Notes under the pieces: model-generated
Database searches by the model: none
The model's input: only the letters and a program-made list of their open reading frames with translations
Told to the model about the DNA's origin: nothing
Assembly: GCF_000429845.1 (NCBI RefSeq)
Contig: NZ_AUCQ01000003.1
Location: forward strand, 166,368-230,367
DNA length: 64,000 nt
From: Comamonas composti DSM 21721
GTDB taxonomy: Bacteria; Pseudomonadota; Gammaproteobacteria; Burkholderiales; Burkholderiaceae_C
Reading direction: 5' to 3'
Program-made: the position numbers and the translations under genes
Part shown: one piece after another, positions 17,058 through 24,981 of the stretch
Layout of the letters: each line of letters opens with the position of its first letter
How positions within the stretch are numbered: the stretch's first letter is position 1

Positions 17058-17150
17058 ATGATTCGCGCCTACCGTCCATACCAAGACTTTCTCAAGCCAG
17101 GCAGTCCATGCCGGCCTGCAGTTCGGGTCCTGGGACCGGCTGCGTCATGA
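17058..17150 (+). CDS. 30-codon leader ORF, translationally coupled
   Basis: ATG at 17058 lies seven bases after AGAAGGAGG, the best ribosome site in this part of the window. The 30-residue product (MIRAYRPYQDFLKP...PAAS) resembles nothing I recognise. Its TGA overlaps the thioesterase ATG as ATGA, so translation could pass directly to that gene, which has no good site of its own. It could be a regulatory or coupling leader peptide, or the remnant of an N-terminus shifted out of frame. Confidence 0.45.
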   Translation: MIRAYRPYQDFLKPGSPCRPAVRVLGPAAS

Positions 17151-17623
17151 CGGGGACACTGCTTGGCAACAGCAGACCCGCGCTGGCCCCTGCACCAGCA
17201 CTTTCGTTGAACGAGTCCCTGCCACCCGACCGCAGCGCCTTCATGCGTCTCATGGGTGCGGCCCAGGTGCCGGCTCCGCCGGGCAAGGTCCGCATGCGCC
17301 TGCCGCAGTTGCGCGAGGATCTGCTCAACCAGCTGCCCGCCGTGCAGGCCGGTGTCTCCATGGCCTTGCTGGATGCCGTCATGGCGCGTGCTGCAGGCAC
17401 CAGGGCCGCAGCGCCCTCGCCCGTGACGGTGACCGTGGAGATGGTCAGCCGCTTTCACCGCCCGGGCCGCAGCGCGCTGCTCGCCGAAGGCTGGGTGGTG
17501 CATGCCAACCGCAATCTGTGCAGTTGTGCGGCCCAGTTGCTCGACGAACAGGGTCGTCTCGTGGCCACGGCCAGCGGCACCTTCAAATATTGGAAGCAAG
17601 CCGAATCTGCAGAAGAAAAATGA
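17147..17623 (+). CDS. PaaI-type hot-dog thioesterase
   Basis: A 158-residue hot-dog protein. DLLNQLPAVQAGVSMALLDA resembles the central helix region of PaaI-like acyl-CoA thioesterases, where the usual HGG is replaced by QAG. It is followed by TVTVEMVSRFHRPGRSALLA and the closing strand ATASGTFKYWK. It would hydrolyse acyl-CoA or aryl-CoA esters. The loss of the HGG motif makes catalysis uncertain. The ATG at 17147 is coupled to the leader ORF; an alternative in-frame ATG lies at 17108. A metabolic link to the upstream CoA cluster is plausible. Confidence 0.75.
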   Translation: MTGTLLGNSRPALAPAPALSLNESLPPDRSAFMRLMGAAQVPAPPGKVRMRLPQLREDLLNQLPAVQAGVSMALLDAVMARAAGTRAAAPSPVTVTVEMVSRFHRPGRSALLAEGWVVHANRNLCSCAAQLLDEQGRLVATASGTFKYWKQAESAEEK

Positions 17624-17647
17624 GCTGCCAGCGCCTGCTGTGTGGTC

Positions 17648-17706
17648 ATTTCAGATGCAAAAGTATCTGAAACCCATACAGAGAAAGCGCTAGCAGCTCT
17701 TTTTAT
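17648..17706 (+). terminator. R3 repeat acting as possible terminator
   Basis: ATTTCAGAT and ATCTGAAA form a stem; GAAAGCGCTAGCAGCTC then runs into TTTTTATT. The same AGCGCT-AGCAGCT and TTTCAG/CTGAAA modules make up the R3 family at 23309, 30724 and 43425. The placement just after the thioesterase stop and the T-run suit a transcription stop. Confidence 0.5.
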
Positions 17707-17739
17707 TGCAGTCGTTGCGCGGGGCCCGAGGCCCGGTGC

Positions 17740-18162
17740 TTACCTGACCAGCAGCACCGGCACCTGGCAGCCGGCCAGCACCTGGGAGCTCACCGAGCCC
17801 ATGACCAGGCGCCCCAGCGCGCCGTGGCCGTGCGTGCCCATGACGATGAGCTCGAACTTGCCGGCGTTGGCAGCTTCGATGATGGAGTCGGCAATCGGGC
17901 CGACCTTGCTCAGGCGCTGGGGCTGCACGCCGTGCTCGGCGAGAAAGGCGCAGGCGGGCTCGAGCACCTTGGTCGACTCCTCGGCGTAATACTCGTCCAC
18001 GGCATCCTTGCCCAGGGCTGCGCGTGCGCGTGCGGGCAGCGGAGGCTGGACCGTGATCACGCTGTAGCTATGCCCTTTGCCGAGCAGGCCCGATTCCGAG
18101 GTCAGATAGGTCAGCATTTTTTGGGTGTAGGGGCTGCCGTCTACAGCTAGCAAGATATTCAT
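17740..18162 (-). CDS. Universal stress protein (UspA family)
   Basis: A 140-residue single-domain Usp. It begins MNILLAVDGSPYTQKML, with the acidic residue that contacts adenine. It ends with the ATP-binding pattern GTHGHGALGRLVMGSVSSQV, which fits the G-2x-G-9x-G(S/T) rule of ATP-binding members. It is cytoplasmic and probably induced by stress or starvation. It is monocistronic, with ATG at 18160-18162 preceded by AAAAAGGAGAACGTTC on the coding strand. Its specific role cannot be inferred. Confidence 0.94.
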   Translation of the reverse strand: MNILLAVDGSPYTQKMLTYLTSESGLLGKGHSYSVITVQPPLPARARAALGKDAVDEYYAEESTKVLEPACAFLAEHGVQPQRLSKVGPIADSIIEAANAGKFELIVMGTHGHGALGRLVMGSVSSQVLAGCQVPVLLVR

Positions 18163-18225
18163 GAACGTTCTCCTTTTTGATAGTCCGAGCCTAAGCTCGG
18201 GGCTGGGTGTCTGAATTGATGAGCA

Positions 18226-19089
18226 TCAAGAAGATGCCGCCCGGGGCAGGGTGATCAGGGCCTGGGGCGCAAAGCCTTGCTGTTCGCCCTTGCGCGCATA
18301 GCCCAGCGGGTTGGCGACCACGCGGCAGCTCCAGGCGCGGCCGTCGGCGTGCCGGCCCTGGGCCAGGTAGTCGCTGGGCGAGTGCAGATGCCCGTGCAGC
18401 CAGAGATCGGCCAGGGGCAGAAGATCGTCGAGCGCATTGCAAAAACCCGCGGTGCCGGGCACCAGCCCATAGCGCGGATCGGCGCTGCGCAGGCTGGGGG
18501 CAAAGTGGGTGACGGCCACCGTGGGCCCGTCGAAGGGCTGCTCCAGGGTCTGCCTCAGCCATTGCTGGCACAGCAGGGATTGCTCACGCATGGGCTCGGC
18601 CAGGAACGGCTGGCCGTGGCGCGTGCCCCCGGTTTTCCGCAGATAGAAGTTGGCTGCGCGAAACGCTTTCTCGCGCTGCTTGAGCTGCTGGCCCAGATCG
18701 CTCACGCCTTCGTGCTCGGAAATGGCGTCGAAATCGCTCCACAGCGTGGTGCCCGCAAAGCGCACGCCGTCGAGCACCAGGGTCTCGCGCTCCAGCCAGA
18801 TCAGGCCCAGATGCTCGCAGCAGGCGCGCAGCCGCGCATGGGCCTGGTCGAAGTCCTGCACATCGTATTCATGATTGCCGGGCACGAAGATCACGGGGCA
18901 GGGCCAGGCCGCGTACTGGGGCAGGGGGGAAAAGCGCTCCAGCCCGAAATACTCGCCCTCGAGCAGGCTGCCCTGCTGGTAGGAGCCGATGTCGCCGGCG
19001 AGCACCAGCACGTCGGCGCCGTCAGCGGGCTGTGCCTGAAACCGGGGATGGGCTTCTAGGTGCAGGTCGGACAACAGCTGAATTCTCAT
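18226..19089 (-). CDS. Calcineurin-like metallophosphoesterase
   Basis: A 287-residue phosphoesterase with the full set of metal-binding blocks in order: LLSDLHLE (D-x-H) at the N-terminus, LVLAGDIGSY, VPGNHEYDV, VAVTHFAPS and LHGHLHSPSDY. It uses two metal ions to cleave phosphomonoesters or diesters; the natural substrate is unknown. The length is typical of stand-alone members. ATG at 19089. No signal peptide is visible, so it is likely cytoplasmic. It is preceded on its own strand by an R2 repeat. Confidence 0.92.
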   Translation of the reverse strand: MRIQLLSDLHLEAHPRFQAQPADGADVLVLAGDIGSYQQGSLLEGEYFGLERFSPLPQYAAWPCPVIFVPGNHEYDVQDFDQAHARLRACCEHLGLIWLERETLVLDGVRFAGTTLWSDFDAISEHEGVSDLGQQLKQREKAFRAANFYLRKTGGTRHGQPFLAEPMREQSLLCQQWLRQTLEQPFDGPTVAVTHFAPSLRSADPRYGLVPGTAGFCNALDDLLPLADLWLHGHLHSPSDYLAQGRHADGRAWSCRVVANPLGYARKGEQQGFAPQALITLPRAASS

Positions 19090-19101
19090 GCCCGCGAGTT
19101 T

Positions 19102-19145
19102 AGAGCGTGTTCACGCTCTCTACGCAGGCGCGCCGCGAGGAGATC
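19102..19145. repeat. R2 repeat copy
   Basis: AGAGCGTGTTCACGCTCT (8-base arms) is followed by CTACGCAGGCGCGCCGCGAG and GAGATCGG. The latter part matches the loop and half-stem of the R2 copy at 10731 exactly for 27 bases, while the second stem arm is missing. It lies between the LysR stop and the phosphoesterase start. Confidence 0.75.
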
Positions 19146-19149
19146 GGCG

Positions 19150-20109
19150 TCATCCGCCGGGAAAGCTCTTGGCCGCAGCGCGCGCCAGCGTCTGCAGCAG
19201 CCAGTCATAGGCGAGGGTGTGGGGGCTGCGGCGGCGCCACAGGGCTTCCACATGCACGGGCGGCACATCAAAGGGCAGCTCGCGCAGCACCAGCTTGCGC
19301 GACAGGCCTGTGATCTTGGCGAAGTGGCGCGGCAGAATGCTCAGCAGGTCCGAGTCCATGACCACGCGCGCGGCCGTGAAGAACTGGTTCACGGTCAGCA
19401 CCACCTGGCGGCTGTGGCCGCGCGAGGCCAGGGCCTCATCGATGAAGCCGAAGGAGCGCCCCGAAAAGCTCACCAGCATGTGGCGGGCCGCACAGTAGCG
19501 CTCCAGCGTCAGCGGCTGATCGGCCAGCGGATGGCCGCAGCGCATCATGCACACATACTCGCCGTCGTAGAGCCGCCGGCTGTCGAAGGCCACCAATGCC
19601 CCCGACTGGGCGCGCGCCGTGAGGTCGGCCAGCACGGCGGGGAAAAAGCCCACGGCCATATCGGCCTCCTCGGCATCGAGCAAGGCGCGCGGATCGCGGG
19701 TGGTCAGCGGCAGCACGCGAATCCCTATGCCTGGCGCCTCGCGGTCCAGAATGCCGAACAGCGGCGGCATCAGCGTGGCGGCCGTGGCATCGGCCATGGC
19801 CAGCACAAAGCTGGTGTTCGCCGTCGCCGCATCGAAGGCGCCTGGCGCCAGGGTCTGCTCCAGCTGCTGCAGCGCCTCGCGCACCACGGGCCACAGCGCA
19901 AGCGCACGCGGCGTGGGCTCCACGCCATGGCCCTGGCGCACCAGCAGCTCGTCCCCCAGGGTCTCGCGCAGCCGGCGCAGCGCATTGCTCACGGCCGGCT
20001 GGGTGATGGCCAGCTTGCGCGCGGCCCGGGTCAGGCTGCGCTCGGCCATGACCTCGTCGAAGACGCGCAGCAGGTTCAGGTCCAGGGCGCGGAAGTTCAC
20101 AGGCGTCAT
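19150..20109 (-). CDS. LysR-family transcriptional regulator
   Basis: A 319-residue LysR protein. The winged helix is at about residues 8-66 (LNLLRVFDEVMAERSLTRAA, ITQPAVSNALRRLRETLGDE). The effector domain has VLAMADATAATLMPPLFGIL. The FRALDLNLLRVFDEV opening is typical of the NodD/LinR/NahR-like branch. It is divergent from a small membrane-protein gene, with GGGTAAACCC in the gap (20172-20181). The same decamer occurs before the Bug gene at 9588. Target and inducer are unknown. Confidence 0.92.
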   Translation of the reverse strand: MTPVNFRALDLNLLRVFDEVMAERSLTRAARKLAITQPAVSNALRRLRETLGDELLVRQGHGVEPTPRALALWPVVREALQQLEQTLAPGAFDAATANTSFVLAMADATAATLMPPLFGILDREAPGIGIRVLPLTTRDPRALLDAEEADMAVGFFPAVLADLTARAQSGALVAFDSRRLYDGEYVCMMRCGHPLADQPLTLERYCAARHMLVSFSGRSFGFIDEALASRGHSRQVVLTVNQFFTAARVVMDSDLLSILPRHFAKITGLSRKLVLRELPFDVPPVHVEALWRRRSPHTLAYDWLLQTLARAAAKSFPGG

Positions 20110-20242
20110 GCGGTCTTGGTCATCACCATCGTGAATACAACAGATTCAAAATATAAACTTGATGCATTCTAGGGTAAACCCTATGATTCGTGGCATTCAC
20201 TTGGCACTTCGCCAAAAGCGTTCACTTCCCAGGATTCTTGCC

Positions 20243-20659
20243 ATGAGCAACTTCATCTACAACTCCTACTGTGTCGAGCACCCTGGCGTGGTCCAGGTCT
20301 ATCAAAGTCAAGAAGAGCAGCAGCGTGCTGCCGCCCCCCGCAGCCGCAGCCGCGCCAATGCCCTGGTGGCGTTCACGGCGCTGGCCGCGCTGATGCTGCT
20401 GGCGCAGCAGATCGCAAGCGCCTGGGGCTCGGCCTCCATGATCAACGCCTGGGCGATTCTTCTGCTCATGGGTCTGGCCAGCCTGGCCCTGTTCTCTGCG
20501 CCCGTGCGCCGCGCAGCCCTGGTCGTGCGTGCCGGCTGGCGCGCCTGGGTGGAAAGCCGCCAGCAGGCCGCAGCCGATGAGCGCATCTGGAATGCGGCTC
20601 TGCAGGACGCACGCCTCATGGCCGATCTGGCCCGCGCCATGGAGCGCCAAAGCCGCTGA
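20243..20659 (+). CDS. Small two-helix membrane protein, unknown
   Basis: A 138-residue protein I do not recognise. The N-terminal 30 residues are hydrophilic (SNFIYNSYCVEHPGVVQVYQ). Two hydrophobic helices follow (ALVAFTALAALMLLAQQIA and AWAILLLMGLASLALF), then a charged, probably helical tail rich in R, Q and A. This suggests an inner-membrane protein with both ends on the same side. ATG at 20243 gives the protein its natural start; a frame back to 20159 is not needed. It is divergent from the LysR gene and may be its target. Confidence 0.6.
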   Translation: MSNFIYNSYCVEHPGVVQVYQSQEEQQRAAAPRSRSRANALVAFTALAALMLLAQQIASAWGSASMINAWAILLLMGLASLALFSAPVRRAALVVRAGWRAWVESRQQAAADERIWNAALQDARLMADLARAMERQSR

Positions 20660-20741
20660 GCTCCAGGCGGGGCCGGGTGCCTGCGCAGCAGCGCCCTTGA
20701 TCGTGACTGGCAGCGCTAGCCACGCGCCAGCCACGAGGACA

Positions 20742-23171
20742 TCAAAATTTGTAGTTCAACGTCAGCATGGCCTTGCGTGGTGCCCCGTAGTAGATCTGGG
20801 AGCCCGCAAAGTCGTAGTAGTGCTTGTCGAATAGATTGCTGACATTGAGCTGGCCGCTGAGCTGAGGCGTGAAGGCATAGCTGAGCATCAGGTCAGCCAG
20901 CACCACGGAGCCCTGACCACGCCGTGCCTCCACCCCCGTGGATGTGGTGGTCGTGGCATAGGTATCACCACGCCACTGAAGCCCGCCACCCACGGTCAGT
21001 TGGCTCCAGCTGCCTGGCAGGCGGTAAGAGGTGAACATATGAGCCAGGTTGCGCGGGCGCTGTGGCTGCAGGCGTGCGCCCTCGGCATCCTGGGCCAGGG
21101 TACGCGCGAAGCCTGCAGACAGCTGCCAGCCCTTGGCCAGCTCGCCTGACAGTTCGGCCTCGAAGCCTTTGCTGCGCACCCCTTTTTCACCACGGTAGGC
21201 CTGGTTGGTCGTGCCGCTGACCAGGGCGTTGTCATCCAGCACGGCCACGTTGTCCTGGTTGATGCGGAAAACGGCGAACGAGGCGTTGAGACGGCCATCC
21301 AGGTAGGCGGCCTTGATGCCGGCTTCGTAGCTTTTGCCGATTACCGGGTCCAGGTAGGCGCCGCTGGCACTTTGGTAGTTCTGGGGTTGGAAGATGTCGG
21401 TGTAGCTCGCGTAGATCGCATAGGTCGTGTCGAGGTTGAAGATCGCGCCGGCATAGGGTGTGAACACGTCGTGTTGCCGTGTGGTGCTGATGCTGCGGCT
21501 TTCCCAACGCGTCTGGCGGCCACCGATGATGAACTTGAGGTCATCGCTCAGCGACAGACGCACCGCGCCGTACAGGGCATGCTGGCGTGTGCGGTCGTTG
21601 CCCAGCGCCTGGAAATTCCCCCAGATCGGCTCCGGGTAGGAACCGTCCCAGTCGAAGATGCTGCCGATAGGACTGGCCGTATACGCGAAGTTGCCATAAC
21701 GATAGTTGGATTGGCTGGCGGTCAGGCCAAGGACGGCTTCGTGCTCACGGCCCAGTAGGGAAAACGGGCCTGTGGCCTGCAGGTTGGCGCTGTTCTGTGC
21801 GAACGATTGGCGCGAGTAGTTGGGGAAGGGGTTCAGGCCGGTGCCGGTGTTCTGCTCGGGCTGGCTCAGCAGATAGAACAGTTTGGACTCGTAGTCGCTT
21901 TCCAGGCGGCTGGCGTTGGCCTTGATCGCCCAGCCGTTGTCCAGGCGATGCTCTAGGCCTGCGTAGACCGTGTCGCTGGTTGTGTTCCAGTAGGTCCAGT
22001 CTGCGCCTATGCTGAACGAACGTGCCCAGTGCGTGGGAGTGCCATCTTTGTAGACCATGGGCAGGCCGCCCCAGGTCACGCCCGTGGGGCGCTTGGCCTG
22101 GTGCTCCCAGCCAGCCCAGACCGTGGTGCTGGGGGTGAGGTCGGCCTCCACCGTGGCCAGCAGGGCGCGATTACGCGTGTGGTAGCGCTCTAGGTGGGAG
22201 TCTCGCTCCTCGGCCATGGCGGCCACACGGGCACGCACGCGGCCATCTTTGCTCAAGGGTATTGATAAATCGAGCGCGCCACGATGGTCCGCCCAGTTAC
22301 CTGCGGCCAGCGAAGCCGTTCCCGTGAATTCCTTGCTGCTCGCACGTTTGCGCACCAGATTGACCGAAGCCCCGGGATTGCCCGCGCCGCTCATCAAGCC
22401 GGTGGCTCCGCGCACGACCTCGATGCGGTCGTAGATGATGGGGTCGAGCATGGAGGCGCCGAAAAAGTCGTTGGCGACAAAGGTCGGTACGCCGTCGTAC
22501 TGGTAGGTGTCGATGTAGAAGCCGCGTGCGTTGAGGTCGGTGCGGTCGCTGTCCGAGCTGATGGTGGAAATCCCTGTAATGTGCTTGGCGGCTTCGCCAA
22601 TGGAGGTCAGGTTCAGGTCCTCGATCTGCTGGCGTGTGAGCACGCTCACGGACTGAGGCGTTTCGCGCAGAGACAGGTTCAGCCCCGTGGCCGCCGCTGT
22701 GCTGCGTGTGGTGTAGCTGCCCGTGCCTTCGGTGGTGGCACTGCGTGTGGCCTCGGCAGTGACCCGCACCTCGGCCAGGCTGGTGGCGCTGGTTGCGGGG
22801 TGCACGGTGGCAAGGCGGCGCAGCGCATAGCTGCCGCTGGCATCGGGCTGGGCCTCCAGCTCGGTGCCTGCCAACAGGGCCGCCAGTGCCTGGGGCACGG
22901 TGTAGCGGCCGTTCAGCCCCTGGGTGTGTGCATCTGCGGTGAGTGCGGGCGAGAAGGTGATCAACACCCCGGATTCGCGCCCCAGCTGGTTGAGCGCGCC
23001 CGCCAGCGGGCCGGCGGGAATGGCGTAGCTGCGGGCCTGTGCCTGCGCTGTGGTGGCGGCAGTCTGTGCCTGTGGTGCGCTGGCATACAGGGCCAGGCTG
23101 GCGCACAGCAGCTGCGCGGCAAAAGCGGTGCTGCGGGTGGCAGCACCGGTGGTGAAAAAGTGGCGGCTCAT
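20742..23171 (-). CDS. TonB-dependent siderophore receptor with signalling domain
   Basis: An 809-residue outer-membrane receptor. A signal peptide ends near SAPQAQ. A secretin/TonB N-terminal (STN) domain follows (SYAIPAGPLAGALNQLGRES, VPQALAALLAGTELEA), then the plug (TGSYTTRSTAAATGLNLSLR, ETPQSVSVLTRQQIED) and a 22-strand barrel ending in the terminal Phe of TLNYKF. The STN domain means the receptor also signals to a FecR anti-sigma factor, which is encoded just upstream with its sigma gene. It is probably a ferric-siderophore receptor of the FpvA/FhuE type; the ligand is unknown. ATG at 23171 (MSRHFFTTG). Confidence 0.94.
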   Translation of the reverse strand: MSRHFFTTGAATRSTAFAAQLLCASLALYASAPQAQTAATTAQAQARSYAIPAGPLAGALNQLGRESGVLITFSPALTADAHTQGLNGRYTVPQALAALLAGTELEAQPDASGSYALRRLATVHPATSATSLAEVRVTAEATRSATTEGTGSYTTRSTAAATGLNLSLRETPQSVSVLTRQQIEDLNLTSIGEAAKHITGISTISSDSDRTDLNARGFYIDTYQYDGVPTFVANDFFGASMLDPIIYDRIEVVRGATGLMSGAGNPGASVNLVRKRASSKEFTGTASLAAGNWADHRGALDLSIPLSKDGRVRARVAAMAEERDSHLERYHTRNRALLATVEADLTPSTTVWAGWEHQAKRPTGVTWGGLPMVYKDGTPTHWARSFSIGADWTYWNTTSDTVYAGLEHRLDNGWAIKANASRLESDYESKLFYLLSQPEQNTGTGLNPFPNYSRQSFAQNSANLQATGPFSLLGREHEAVLGLTASQSNYRYGNFAYTASPIGSIFDWDGSYPEPIWGNFQALGNDRTRQHALYGAVRLSLSDDLKFIIGGRQTRWESRSISTTRQHDVFTPYAGAIFNLDTTYAIYASYTDIFQPQNYQSASGAYLDPVIGKSYEAGIKAAYLDGRLNASFAVFRINQDNVAVLDDNALVSGTTNQAYRGEKGVRSKGFEAELSGELAKGWQLSAGFARTLAQDAEGARLQPQRPRNLAHMFTSYRLPGSWSQLTVGGGLQWRGDTYATTTTSTGVEARRGQGSVVLADLMLSYAFTPQLSGQLNVSNLFDKHYYDFAGSQIYYGAPRKAMLTLNYKF

Positions 23172-23308
23172 GCGGTGGTTCCCTCGGCGTGTCGTTGCAT
23201 CCATGGCGTTGCGGGTGGCGCACCGCGCAGATCGCAGCGGTGTGTCTGTAGGGCTTGACACGCAGGGCGGCGCAAATGGCCGGGTTTTGTGAGATTTGCC
23301 TTAAAAAT

Positions 23309-23341
23309 GGCTGTAGCGCTTATGGATAAAGCGCTGGCAGC
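23309..23341. repeat. R3 repeat copy
   Basis: GGCTGTAGCGCTT and AAGCGCTGGCAGC form an imperfect inverted repeat, followed by TATGAATTTGAAAG. It lies in the 197-base gap between the fecR-like gene and the receptor gene it would control, and could reduce read-through from one to the other. Confidence 0.6.
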
Positions 23342-23368
23342 TATGAATTTGAAAGTTTTAGAGCAGCC

Positions 23369-24370
23369 TCAGCCGCGCCGCACCACCGTCACCCACCAGC
23401 GGGTGCGGGTGTGGATGTCCACCGGCAGCGAGCGCGTCAGCGCGGCCAGCACGCGGTCGGTATCGGCCAAGGGATAGGAGCCGGAAACGCGCAGCTGCGC
23501 CGCATCGGGCGCGCAGCGCAGCACACCGCTGCGGTAGCGGGACAGCTCGGCCAGAAACTCGGCCAGGGGCATGTCGTCGGCCACCAGCATGCCCTCGCTC
23601 CAGGCGGCACTGGCTTGCTGCAGCTCTTGCGTGGTGCCCACTTCCTGGGCCGTGAAATGGCTTTGCTCGCCGGCATCCAGCCGCAGGCTGCGCTGCGGGT
23701 ACTGGGCGGGCAGCAGCTCCACCGCACCCTGGAGCACGGCCACCGCCGTGCGGCCGTCCTGCTGGTGCACGCTGAAGCGTGTGCCTAGGGCGCGCACCAG
23801 GCCTTCTGCCGTGCGCACGCGCAAGGGGCGCGGCGCGCCGGTGGCGGCATCCGGTTGGTGGTCGGGGGCGCTCTGCACCAGGATCTCGCCGGCGCGCAGC
23901 ACGATCAGGCGTTCCGTGGCCGTGTAGCGCACATCCACGGCCGTGGCGGTGTTCAGCAGCACCCGCGTGCCGTCGGCCAGCACGGCCTCGCGCCGCTGCC
24001 CTGTGGTGGTGGACCAGTCGGCAGCCAGTTGCTGCCAGGCATAGCTGCCCAGATCACTGTGCTGCGCGGCCAGCAGGCCACCGGTGCCGGCAGACAGCAG
24101 CACGGCCAGGCGCACTGCATGGCGGCGGCCCATGCCGGGTGCGGTCAGCGTTTGCAGTGCCACCGGCGTGGGCAGGCCACGCAGCTGTGCATCCACCTCG
24201 GCAATGCGCTGCCAGGCGCGGGCATGCTGCGGATCGGCCGCCAGCCAGGCCTGCCACTGCTGCTGGGTGTGTTGGGTTTGGGTTTCTGATGCGCTGGAGG
24301 CCTCACCCAGCTCCAGCAACCAGTGCACGGCTTCACGTGCCACGGTGGGTGGTATGGGCTCAGTCGACAT
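23369..24370 (-). CDS. FecR-family anti-sigma/transducer
   Basis: A 333-residue FecR-like inner-membrane regulator. The cytoplasmic N-terminal domain (AREAVHWLLELGEASSAS, QQWQAWLAADPQHARAWQRI) binds the sigma factor. One membrane helix follows (AVRLAVLLSAGTGGLL), then the periplasmic FecR domain (REAVLADGTRVLLNTATAVD, VLRAGEILVQSAPD) and a C-terminal domain (MPLAEFLAELSRYRSGVLRC) that meets the receptor's STN domain. Its start overlaps the end of the sigma gene by 11 bases. It passes the substrate-bound signal from the receptor to the sigma factor. Confidence 0.93.
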   Translation of the reverse strand: MSTEPIPPTVAREAVHWLLELGEASSASETQTQHTQQQWQAWLAADPQHARAWQRIAEVDAQLRGLPTPVALQTLTAPGMGRRHAVRLAVLLSAGTGGLLAAQHSDLGSYAWQQLAADWSTTTGQRREAVLADGTRVLLNTATAVDVRYTATERLIVLRAGEILVQSAPDHQPDAATGAPRPLRVRTAEGLVRALGTRFSVHQQDGRTAVAVLQGAVELLPAQYPQRSLRLDAGEQSHFTAQEVGTTQELQQASAAWSEGMLVADDMPLAEFLAELSRYRSGVLRCAPDAAQLRVSGSYPLADTDRVLAALTRSLPVDIHTRTRWWVTVVRRG

Positions 24371-24872
24371 GGAAATAACAGCGTTCTGCCGCAGCGGCCA
24401 GATGCCGGCGCACCGTGGTGCGTGAAAGATTCAGCTGCGTGGCGATCTGCTCCTGCGTCAGCTCCTCCAGCCGCCACAGCAAAAAAGCCTTGCGAGCCAC
24501 CAGGGGCAGGCCGTCCAGCAGGCGGTCTATGGCCACCAGGGTCTCGAGCACCATCAGGCGCACATCAGGGGGCGGGGCCGTGGGTTCGGGCTGCAGGGCC
24601 AGTGCATCCAGGTAGGCGCGTTCGATCTGGCGGCGGCGCAGGTGGTTGGCCAGCAGGCGCTGGGCAATCGTGGTGAGGTAGGCGCGGGGCTCGGCCAGTT
24701 GCTCCAGCGCCGGACCGCGCGCGGTCAGCAGCCGCAAAAAAGTGTTTTGCGCCAGATCGGCCGCGTCCCAGGCGCAGCCCATCTTGCGGCGCAGCCGGGC
24801 CACCAGCCAGCTGTGGTGCTGCAAATACAGATCCTGGGTGGCCTGGGCGTGGGCAGAAGAGGGGGCGGACAT
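24360..24872 (-). CDS. FecI-like ECF sigma factor
   Basis: A 170-residue extracytoplasmic-function sigma factor. Region 2 covers about residues 20-85 (AADLAQNTFLRLL). Region 4 is the C-terminal helix-turn-helix (LEELTQEQIATQLNLSRTTV). The length and short linker fit the iron-responsive FecI group. It should drive transcription of the TonB receptor gene two genes downstream after release by the FecR-like protein. ATG at 24872 lies 13 bases after a 19-base Fur-like palindrome. The longer frame to 24974 would run through that operator. Confidence 0.93.
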   Translation of the reverse strand: MSAPSSAHAQATQDLYLQHHSWLVARLRRKMGCAWDAADLAQNTFLRLLTARGPALEQLAEPRAYLTTIAQRLLANHLRRRQIERAYLDALALQPEPTAPPPDVRLMVLETLVAIDRLLDGLPLVARKAFLLWRLEELTQEQIATQLNLSRTTVRRHLAAAAERCYFHVD

Positions 24873-24885
24873 GACGATTGTTGCA

Positions 24886-24904
24886 AATGCGAACGAATCG
24901 CATT
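24886..24904 (-). promoter_or_regulatory. Fur-box-like palindrome before sigma gene 1
   Basis: On the coding strand it reads AATGCGATTCGTTCGCATT, a 19-base site with perfect 7-base arms and a 5-base centre. Size, symmetry and the AATGCGA/TCGCATT arms fit Fur operators. It lies just upstream of the sigma-factor start, so iron-bound Fur would shut off the whole module. Confidence 0.65.
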
Positions 24905-24981
24905 CTATCCGCCATGTGCTTCCAGCGGCTGAGCGCGGGTTTACGACCTCCTCGGCGCCGCCTGGAGGCCGCAAGCATGCT

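Noticed and set aside
16673..17107. N-terminal extension of the thioesterase through the upstream interval
   Set aside because: The extra residues show no hot-dog similarity and the region should hold the promoter; coupled start at 17147 fits better.
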